The notes beneath the pieces were generated by a model that was given only the letters and a program-made list of their open reading frames with translations, ran no database searches and was not told the DNA's origin. Positions 1 through 5,529 of a stretch of 16,793 nt of DNA are shown piece by piece. Position numbers and translations under genes: made by a program. Position 1 is the stretch's first letter. Each line of letters opens with the position of its first letter. Source of the DNA: an uncultured Cellulosilyticum sp. (lineage in GTDB: Bacteria; Bacillota; Clostridia; Lachnospirales; Cellulosilyticaceae); contig CAKVCL010000045.1 of the NCBI GenBank assembly GCA_934725855.1, positions 1-16,793 on the forward strand. Direction: 5' to 3'.

Positions 1-77
1 TGTTCAGCTATACATTTCCCACTACCTGGGCATGTTCGGGACTTGCACCCGTTAGAGCGCGCCCATGGCGCGCAAAC
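1..77 (-). mobile_element. 5' end of a group IIC intron (partial, leaves window)
   Basis: Read on the minus strand, the sequence starts with a G/C palindromic stem (GCGCGCC/GGGCGCGC around an AU loop). It continues with a CUCUAACGGGUGCAAGUCCCGAAC-type stretch. This resembles, as I remember it, the 5' domain I of group IIC introns such as the Oceanobacillus iheyensis intron: a GUGUGCCC-like start, CAUGGG, GUCUAU, then GGGUG...AGUCCCGAAC. The element lies immediately downstream, in the same orientation, of the hairpin terminator of the ROK gene. That is the known target type of class C introns. The exact 5' splice position is approximate; a G at 77 gives the same spacing to CAUGGG, but the first bases read GUUUG rather than the usual GUGYG. 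The reverse transcriptase gene and the 3' end would lie outside the window. Similarity is from memory, not from a search. Confidence 0.72.
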
Positions 78-78
78 C

Positions 79-112
79 AAAAAAGGAGGCTACTTGTTTT
101 TGTAATCCTCCT
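79..112 (-). terminator. Intrinsic terminator of the ROK regulator gene
   Basis: On the minus strand, just after the TAA stop at 119-121, AGGAGG plus UUAC (one bulged A) pairs with GUAGCCUCCU around an 8-base A-rich loop and runs into six U. It ends transcription of the ROK gene and is the probable landing site of the adjacent intron. Confidence 0.85.
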
Positions 113-118
113 AAAAGT

Positions 119-1276
119 TTATTCTGCTTCATTGTAAATCTTATAAAAATCTATAATTGGTAATAGTGCTGCCCCTATAGATGTTGTATTTTTAATATCT
201 GAGAAATGAATATCTAAATCAAGATTTCCTAATATATCTTGATATTTTTCTAATAAATCATCTAAATACTCTGGCTCTGACTTAATTAATCTTCCTACTT
301 TGCCACCAACGATAATCTTTTGAATATCTAACACCATTGTCAGATTATATATTGTCATGAGCAATACCTCTATTGCCTCTATAAGGATTTTAACTGCTAC
401 TTCATCTTTAAGCTTTACTAATTCTTTAAATTTCGAAAAATCCTTTATCTCATTACCTGTTTTATCTACATAATCCTGCACTAAACTCCTTGTAGAGATT
501 TTATCTTCTACTAAAGTTCTTAATCCTGTTTCTCTTTCTCTAAAGTGCATATGACCAAACTCACCTGCACGTCCACTAGTTCCTGTAAATAATTCTCCAT
601 TTACAAAAATACCGCCGCCTAAACCTTCATTAATACCTATATACAATAAATTCTTTAATTCTTCATGTTTGCCCAATGATTTTTCTGCTAATAAAGATAA
701 ATTTGCCTCATTTTCTATATATACGGTTGAATCAAACAGATCATAAATATGTTCAAGAGATATTTGTCTATATCCCATGTTGGTTTGTTCAATAACATTA
801 AGTTTTTGGTTGATTGCACCCGGAATAGAAATTCCTACACCTAAAATAGCATCTTTCTCTATCTTAAGTTCATCTAATCCTTCCATAATTAGTTGTTTTC
901 CTGATGCTATATATTCTTCTAATTCTCCTCCTTCACATCCAACTTCTTTTACTAAAAGAATCTCTTCTATTAGATTAGTAAATACAACCACCACTTTATA
1001 TTTGCTAACACTCATCCCAATAGAAATTCGTGAATTAGGAATAATCTTTATAACTTTTGGTTTACGTCCACCTGTATATATGTCTGATTCTACCTCTTCA
1101 ATAATTCCCTCTTGTTTTAACTCATTTATATTGGTTGTTACAGTTGGAATGCTTATTTTGAGAGTATACGCAATATCTAACTTAGTTAGATTTTGTCCTT
1201 TTCCGATTAACTGTAGTATTCTTTTATAATTTGTCTCTTTAATTAGATTTCCTTTGGATATAACTCTTTTATTCAT
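119..1276 (-). CDS. ROK-family transcriptional regulator (NagC/XylR type)
   Basis: The 385-residue protein has an N-terminal winged helix-turn-helix (about residues 15-75; recognition region ISIPTVTTNINELK, wing GGRKP at 70-73). A ROK sugar-kinase-like fold follows, with GVGISIPGAI near 146-155 and a glycine-rich GINEGLGGGIF near 214-224. Such proteins usually repress sugar uptake or catabolism genes and respond to a sugar or sugar phosphate. Two family features are altered. The usual NDA around the kinase catalytic Asp is NEA here (ENEAN, 188-192), and the CxCGxxGC zinc motif that normally follows GE(I/F)GHM (238-243) is absent. Kinase activity is therefore unlikely. The start is the ATG at 1274-1276, preceded by GGGAGG; an in-frame ATG 12 codons upstream has no ribosome site. 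No sugar gene is adjacent, so the ligand is unknown. It is divergent from the gene at 1814. Confidence 0.88.
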   Translation of the reverse strand: MNKRVISKGNLIKETNYKRILQLIGKGQNLTKLDIAYTLKISIPTVTTNINELKQEGIIEEVESDIYTGGRKPKVIKIIPNSRISIGMSVSKYKVVVVFTNLIEEILLVKEVGCEGGELEEYIASGKQLIMEGLDELKIEKDAILGVGISIPGAINQKLNVIEQTNMGYRQISLEHIYDLFDSTVYIENEANLSLLAEKSLGKHEELKNLLYIGINEGLGGGIFVNGELFTGTSGRAGEFGHMHFRERETGLRTLVEDKISTRSLVQDYVDKTGNEIKDFSKFKELVKLKDEVAVKILIEAIEVLLMTIYNLTMVLDIQKIIVGGKVGRLIKSEPEYLDDLLEKYQDILGNLDLDIHFSDIKNTTSIGAALLPIIDFYKIYNEAE

Positions 1277-1343
1277 AATCCTCCCTACAACCTTCTTTAG
1301 TATTTTCCGCATCTTTTAAACCTTTATATTTTATTATATAGCA

Positions 1344-1387
1344 TTTAAGTCCCTAAAGGTAGATTTCTCTACCCCTAGAGACTTAAA
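1344..1387. promoter_or_regulatory. 44-bp interrupted palindrome, candidate operator
   Basis: TTTAAGTC (1344-1351) is mirrored by GACTTAAA (1380-1387). Inside, CTA pairs with TAG (1353-1355/1376-1378) and GGTAG with CTACC (1358-1362/1369-1373), all sharing one centre near 1365.5. It lies 68-111 bases upstream of the ROK start codon. ROK repressors bind long AT-rich palindromes, so autoregulation is a reasonable guess. A hairpin in an RNA leader is the alternative. Confidence 0.5.
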
Positions 1388-1739
1388 ATTATGATCTCTT
1401 AAATTTACTAAGTCGTTTAATAGAAACGCCGCCCTTTTCTTCTAATAGCTCAATCAATCAGGAAATCAACTTTATCATTGATAAGATTAATATAAATCAA
1501 AAATACTCGGGGAAGTATTTTAAACAATTTAGTGCTTATTAAGCTAGTAGTGTTGAAAGAGCAGCAGGTTTCTCTTGGTAAAGATAATCTACCAACACAC
1601 TATTTAAAATAGTATATTATATTAATATATATTAATACCTATATAATAAACTTGCAATGCTTTTTATATGTATTTTAAAAAGTTATTATTAAAAGTTGCA
1701 ATTATTTAATTTCTTTGTTAATCTTCTTTGGCTTGATGA
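1388..1739. other. Intergenic stretch with hairpins, no supported gene
   Basis: The divergent gap between the ROK gene and the gene at 1814 contains no ORF with a start and ribosome site. A plus-strand frame is open from 1387 to a stop at 1540-1542 (about 51 codons, ending YFKQFSAY) but has no start codon, so it may be a gene remnant or chance. AAAATACT/AGTATTTT (1500-1507/1514-1521) forms a hairpin. The segment 1548-1602 can fold as a three-way junction: TAGTGTT with AACACACTA, AAGAG with CTCTT, and GGTA with TACC. From about 1605 to 1690 the sequence is almost pure A/T. Confidence 0.35.
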
Positions 1740-1768
1740 TTGATACTCCCCAACAGTTTGGTTATAAT
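1740..1768 (+). promoter_or_regulatory. Sigma-A promoter for the gene at 1814
   Basis: TTGATA (1740-1745), a 17-base spacer and a perfect TATAAT (1763-1768). Transcription would start near 1775, giving a leader of about 40 bases with AAGGAG at 1801-1806. Confidence 0.8.
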
Positions 1769-1813
1769 AAAATTAATATAAATTCTACTTAATAATAGAT
1801 AAGGAGTCCCATT

Positions 1814-2248
1814 ATGCGACGTTATGCTAAATTATCTACTTTCAATCTAACCAAATTTGAAGAAATATTAAAATTCTTCTTTGACAGATGTGATAAGGTA
1901 AATATTTACTTTCCTAATTCAAACTCAGATCTCTTATCAGAAGAGATTACTACATTCAAAACTAAATTTTTAGGCGCTACTCATATTATAGAGGCAAGCG
2001 AAGAATTAAGTAATCTAGAAGAATCGTTAGAAGAAAAAGAAGGCTTTTCAATGGTCATTGCTTCACTTACTCCAGAGGTAAAAGAACTTCTTCTTCAAAT
2101 GAAACCAGAGCTTCATTTAAGTCTAGGACTCATTTCAGGTGAAAAAGTACTATTCTATGTAGGTGATGAAGAAGAATGTGTCATTGAAGCTAACGAGGAT
2201 TCTGAAATCTTCAAATCTCAACTTTTTGAAGCCTTTCAAGTCATCTAA
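1814..2248 (+). CDS. Hypothetical acidic cytoplasmic protein, 144 aa
   Basis: I do not recognise this family. The ORF is well supported: a good promoter at 1740-1768, AAGGAG seven bases before the ATG, and a strong hairpin terminator after the stop, so it is a one-gene transcript. The protein has no signal peptide or membrane segment. It is rich in Glu and Leu, with predicted alternating helices and strands: an N-terminal helix LTKFEEILKFFFDRC (12-26), then strands such as KVNIYFP (28-34), FSMVIASL (78-85) and KVLFYVGD (110-117), so a small alpha/beta domain is likely. The stretch EASEELSNLEESLEEKEG (60-77) is strongly acidic. It is divergent from the ROK gene and upstream of the UBA-like/DUF4342 genes but separated from them by the terminator, so no functional link can be claimed. 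Confidence 0.8.
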   Translation: MRRYAKLSTFNLTKFEEILKFFFDRCDKVNIYFPNSNSDLLSEEITTFKTKFLGATHIIEASEELSNLEESLEEKEGFSMVIASLTPEVKELLLQMKPELHLSLGLISGEKVLFYVGDEEECVIEANEDSEIFKSQLFEAFQVI

Positions 2249-2263
2249 AGTTACACCATATAC

Positions 2264-2313
2264 AAAGGAGATTGTGACGATTATTTAATATAGTCATAAC
2301 AATCTCCTTTTAT
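2264..2313 (+). terminator. Intrinsic terminator after the 1814 gene
   Basis: AAAGGAGATTGT (2264-2275) pairs perfectly with ACAATCTCCTTT (2299-2310), followed by TATATTT. The 12-bp stem with a 23-base loop is symmetric enough to work in either direction. Confidence 0.85.
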
Positions 2314-2466
2314 ATTTCCTCATTATTTTCTATCAATCTTCTCATCATTTTTTAATCTTTCTCTTATTTCCTTCTCATTCATCGTAGATATACTAATATC
2401 ATCAAATAAAACAAATAAACGGCTGGCATAAGAAATTAAGTGCACACGGATAAGGAGAGATAAATT

Positions 2467-2892
2467 ATGGGAAATATCACATTAGAACAAATCGATTTAA
2501 TTATGCAAAGGGCTAACGTTTCATACACAGAAGCTAAAGAAGCTTTAGAGCAATGTGGAGGAGATACTGTAGAAGCACTTCTTTTATTAGAAAAAGCTAA
2601 TAAAGTAAAACCTCAATCTGAAACTTCATCCAATAATAATACTTCAAACGCAAGTAATGCTTGCAAAGGTTTCTTATCAAGATTACATGCAACAAGCTTT
2701 ATTATTCGTAAAGATGATCAAAGGATTATCGATGTTCCTTTAACCATTGCTATTCTTGCTTTAATATTTTGCTCCTACATTTCAATTGTAGGTCTTGTTA
2801 TTGCACTTATTCTTGGTTATAAAGTAGAAATCACAGGCGAAAATACAGTAGCAGAAAAAATTAATTCTACTATTGATTTAATGAAAAAATAG
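2467..2892 (+). CDS. UBA/TS-N-like plus DUF4342-like membrane protein (copy 1)
   Basis: The 141-residue protein begins with a three-helix UBA/TS-N-like domain (about 5-44: LEQIDLIMQRANVSYTEAKE, then GGDTVEALLLLE). This is the fold found at the N-terminus of EF-Ts and NAC, and it binds protein partners. A Ser/Asn-rich linker (50-64) leads to a C-terminal domain of DUF4342 type (68-137). That domain has a strand pair around FIIRKDDQRIIDVP and a hydrophobic, probably membrane-embedded segment (92-117), ending EKINSTIDLMKK. There is no signal peptide, so the UBA-like part should face the cytoplasm. AAGGAG lies nine bases before the ATG. A TATACT at 2389-2394 could be the -10 element, but no good -35 is visible. 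It is the first of two tandem paralogues, 56 bases apart, probably co-transcribed. The molecular role is unknown. Confidence 0.82.
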   Translation: MGNITLEQIDLIMQRANVSYTEAKEALEQCGGDTVEALLLLEKANKVKPQSETSSNNNTSNASNACKGFLSRLHATSFIIRKDDQRIIDVPLTIAILALIFCSYISIVGLVIALILGYKVEITGENTVAEKINSTIDLMKK

Positions 2893-2948
2893 TTATTTTT
2901 ACTATTTCTGCATGAATAGGCTATTTATAAAAATAAGGAGGCATTCAT

Positions 2949-3350
2949 ATGGCAACTATTACATTAGAACAAATTGATCTAGTGATGCAAAGAGCCAATG
3001 TTCCATACTCAGATGCTAAAGAAGCTCTTGAAGCTTGTAACGGTGATGTAGTTGAAGCTTTACTTTACCTAGAAAAAACGGAAAGAATTCAACCTAAACC
3101 ATCAACTTCTTCGGATAAAGTAACTTCATTTATTAACACACTTAATGCAACTAGATTTATTATGAAAAAAAAGGAGAGGACCTACGTGAACGTACCACTT
3201 TCAATCGCATTAATTGCTATTATTCTATGTTTTCATGTTTCTGTCGTAGCAATTATTATTGCATTAATTATGGGGATAAAACTTAGTATTGTTGGTGAAA
3301 ACGATATTGCCACTAAAATCAACTCCACCATTAATGATTTTAAAAAATAA
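2949..3350 (+). CDS. UBA/TS-N-like plus DUF4342-like membrane protein (copy 2)
   Basis: This 133-residue paralogue of the preceding gene has the same architecture. The UBA/TS-N-like domain (5-44; LEQIDLVMQRANVPYSDAKE) is nearly identical to copy 1. The linker is shorter (46-58), and a DUF4342-like domain (60-131) has a hydrophobic segment at 83-109 and the same TKINSTIND tail pattern. The linker and the first strand pair of the second domain have diverged most, and the N-terminal domain least. This suggests a tandem duplication with the partner-binding surface kept. AAGGAGG lies seven bases before the ATG. It probably shares a transcript with copy 1. A long branched hairpin terminator follows the stop. 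Confidence 0.82.
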   Translation: MATITLEQIDLVMQRANVPYSDAKEALEACNGDVVEALLYLEKTERIQPKPSTSSDKVTSFINTLNATRFIMKKKERTYVNVPLSIALIAIILCFHVSVVAIIIALIMGIKLSIVGENDIATKINSTINDFKK

Positions 3351-3365
3351 ATTCCTAACTAGTGT

Positions 3366-3466
3366 AAAAAGGCTATTCCATATGAAGTAATACATTAAGG
3401 CACTTATATCTTCCTCTTTCTCTCTTGCCCTTAAGGTTATTACCCAATGTGAGTAGCCTTTTATTT
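3366..3466 (+). terminator. Long multi-stem hairpin terminator
   Basis: AAAAAGGCTA (3366-3375) pairs with TAGCCTTTT (3454-3462), followed by ATTTAT. Within the loop, GTAATA pairs with TATTAC (3387-3392/3438-3443) and TTAAGG with CCTTAA (3395-3400/3429-3434), all coaxially nested. It ends the DUF4342 transcript. The three nested stems are more elaborate than usual. Confidence 0.65.
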
Positions 3467-3473
3467 ATACCTA

Positions 3474-3499
3474 ATCCATCTACTTTCAGATGGATTTTT
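3474..3499 (+). terminator. Second hairpin, terminator or leader attenuator
   Basis: ATCCATCT (3474-3481), a six-base loop and AGATGGAT (3488-3495), then TTTT. It ends only 36 bases before the response regulator. It is either a back-up terminator or a leader element. A downstream inverted repeat TGATA-N6-TATCA (3501-3516) could be an operator. Confidence 0.65.
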
Positions 3500-3535
3500 A
3501 TGATACACTATTATCAAAATATTTAATTTAAGAGG

Positions 3536-4234
3536 GTGATTACCATTAAACATATATTAATTATAGAAGATGAAGTAAAAATTGCTCGTTTCTTAGAATT
3601 AGAATTACATCATGAAGGCTATGAGGTTTCTATCTCTCATGATGGACGTGAAGGGCTCAATATGGCACTTGAAAATACTTATGATTTATTAATTCTAGAT
3701 GTCATGCTCCCATCTCTTAATGGTATGGAGGTATTAAGGCGTATCCGCCAAGTTTCAGAGCTCCCTGTTATTATGCTTACTGCCAAAGATGATGTTATGG
3801 ATAAAGTTATGGGACTTGACTTAGGTGCTCAAGATTATCTCACCAAACCTTTTGCCATTGAAGAATTACTAGCTCGTATTCGTGTGCTTTTCAAACTTAG
3901 ATCTTCTAATTCCACAGCCCCTTCAACTCAGCAAGCTCTTACATGTGGTAAACTTACGCTCTACCCAGATAAATTTGAGTTAAATTATGATGGAACACCT
4001 ATTGCTGTTACAAAGAAGGAGTTTGAACTTCTTGAATATCTTATGCAAAACAAAAATATCGCTTTAACGCGTGATCAAATTTTAGAAAATGTATGGGGAT
4101 ATAATTATGTTGGCGATACTAATGTTGTAGATGTGTATATCCGTTATCTTAGAAACAAAATTGATCAACCTTTTCAACAAAAATTAATCTATACAATTAG
4201 AGGGATTGGATACCAACTAAAAGAAAATGAGTAA
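3536..4234 (+). CDS. OmpR/PhoB-family response regulator
   Basis: The N-terminal receiver domain (about 5-120) has the acidic pair E11-D12, phospho-acceptor D55 in LLILDVMLP, T82 in IMLTAKDD and K104 in YLTKPF. A short Ser/Thr linker leads to a C-terminal winged-helix DNA-binding domain (about 133-229, ending IYTIRGIGYQL). The protein is the phosphorylated transcription factor partner of the kinase 15 bases downstream. The start is uncertain. GTG at 3536 directly abuts AAGAGG, leaving no spacing. AGGGTGAT (3533-3540), close to the full anti-Shine-Dalgarno match, instead sits four bases before an in-frame ATT at 3545, which would give the typical N-terminus MKHILIIEDE. Target genes are not evident; the adjacent DUF4342 genes or autoregulation are possible. 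Confidence 0.93.
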   Translation: MITIKHILIIEDEVKIARFLELELHHEGYEVSISHDGREGLNMALENTYDLLILDVMLPSLNGMEVLRRIRQVSELPVIMLTAKDDVMDKVMGLDLGAQDYLTKPFAIEELLARIRVLFKLRSSNSTAPSTQQALTCGKLTLYPDKFELNYDGTPIAVTKKEFELLEYLMQNKNIALTRDQILENVWGYNYVGDTNVVDVYIRYLRNKIDQPFQQKLIYTIRGIGYQLKENE

Positions 4235-4249
4235 AGGAGGTTTCTAATA

Positions 4250-5413
4250 ATGGGTCGCTTTTTTAATAGTATTTATAATTTCTTTGCCTTTATTATTAAA
4301 TTCTTCTTTGCTATAGTGAATGGGATTTTTATTGTGATCTATCAAGGTTTAGGTCTTCTCATTCGTCGTTTTAAATTTTCAATGAGTTTTAAAATTAATT
4401 TTGTATATGGCTTACTTTATATCTTCCTTTTTTATTTAACCTTTGTAGGTAGTTATAATGCACTTCTTGCCTATATTGAGAATTATCCTGATTCTCTAGA
4501 TACCGTATTAGTTAATTATCTAGATGTGCTTCCTATACTTATATTGATTTCTCTTGGCATCTTTTTAATAGTGGGGAATTACCTTGTTCATAAGCTTTTA
4601 AAACCTATTCGAGACATGACAGATAAAGTAAAAAATATTAATGGCACAAGTCTTAATCGCCTAGACACAGACTTAGCCAAGGATGAGTTAAAAGATTTAG
4701 CCTTAACCTTCAATGAAATGCTAGATCGACTAGAACTTTTCATGAATCAACAAAAACAATTTGTTTCAGATGCTTCTCATGAACTCCGTACTCCTATTGC
4801 TATTATTCAAGGTTATACAGAAATGCTTGAGCGCTGGGGAAAAGATGACCCTGCTATTCTAGAAGAAAGTATCAACTCTCTTTCTCAAGAAACAGCAAGT
4901 ATGAAAGACTTACTTGAAAAACTACTCTTCTTATCTCGTAGTGACAAAAAGACTTTAAAAGTAGAAAAGGAAATGTTTGACTTATCTGCTTTATGTCATG
5001 AAGTAGTAAAAGAAACAGGATTTATTGATGATGAGCATACTATAGTCCCCAAAATCACAGATAACATTATGCTATCAGGTGATAAAGGATTAATCAAAGA
5101 ACTCTTACGTATCCTTGTAGATAATGCTTTAAAATATACTCCTGAAGGTGGCACAATCACTGTAGGTTGTACGATTTCTAAACAAAATATCATTTTGTCT
5201 GTTCAAGATACAGGGATTGGTATTGCTCATGAACATATTGCTCACCTTTTCGAACGCTTTTACAGGGTAGATGAAGCACGTAATAAATCTACAGGTGGTA
5301 CAGGTCTTGGTTTAGCTATCGCTGAACAGATTGTTAAGGTGCATGGTGCTCAAATTTCTGTTACTAGTGAAATTGATGAAGGTACTCAATTTTTAATCTT
5401 TTTCGAACGTTAA
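4250..5413 (+). CDS. Sensor histidine kinase, HAMP-HisKA-HATPase
   Basis: The 387-residue membrane kinase phosphorylates the preceding response regulator. An extra hydrophobic, Phe-rich N-terminal stretch (about 9-38) precedes two clear membrane helices (50-75 and 92-114) with only about 17 residues between them. HAMP follows at about 112-165. HisKA holds the phospho-acceptor H177 in SDASHELRTP. The ATPase domain has the N-box around N292 (LVDNALKYT), DTGIGI (320-325), FERFYR (334-339) and GGTGLGL (349-355). All catalytic motifs are intact. The very small outside loop leaves no room for a sensor domain, so the signal is probably sensed in the membrane or comes from a partner membrane protein. 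AAAGGAGG lies seven bases before the ATG, and spacing shows an operon with the regulator. The stimulus is unknown. Confidence 0.92.
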   Translation: MGRFFNSIYNFFAFIIKFFFAIVNGIFIVIYQGLGLLIRRFKFSMSFKINFVYGLLYIFLFYLTFVGSYNALLAYIENYPDSLDTVLVNYLDVLPILILISLGIFLIVGNYLVHKLLKPIRDMTDKVKNINGTSLNRLDTDLAKDELKDLALTFNEMLDRLELFMNQQKQFVSDASHELRTPIAIIQGYTEMLERWGKDDPAILEESINSLSQETASMKDLLEKLLFLSRSDKKTLKVEKEMFDLSALCHEVVKETGFIDDEHTIVPKITDNIMLSGDKGLIKELLRILVDNALKYTPEGGTITVGCTISKQNIILSVQDTGIGIAHEHIAHLFERFYRVDEARNKSTGGTGLGLAIAEQIVKVHGAQISVTSEIDEGTQFLIFFER

Positions 5414-5418
5414 TTAAT

Positions 5419-5472
5419 AAAAAGAAGGTTATCTCAAAAAACATCTAAGTTTAATGGGATAACCTTCTTTTT
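5419..5472. terminator. Bidirectional terminator between convergent genes
   Basis: AAAAAGAAGGTTATC (5419-5433) and GATAACCTTCTTTTT (5458-5472) form a perfect 15-bp stem. A-tract and T-tract flank it on both strands, so it serves both the kinase gene (plus) and the exported-protein gene (minus). Confidence 0.9.
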
Positions 5473-5529
5473 GCTTGCTTATTAACTCTTTATCTTTAAA
5501 TCTATCTACTTATATCTCATCGATACTTT

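Noticed and set aside
777..1229. Plus-strand open frame of 150 codons
   Set aside because: It is antisense to the ROK regulator, has no ribosome site and has a composition typical of a reversed gene.
2949..3350. Idea that the DUF4342 pair is a toxin-antitoxin or phage-derived unit
   Set aside because: The two genes are paralogues of similar size with the same domains, without an antitoxin-like DNA-binding protein or phage genes nearby.
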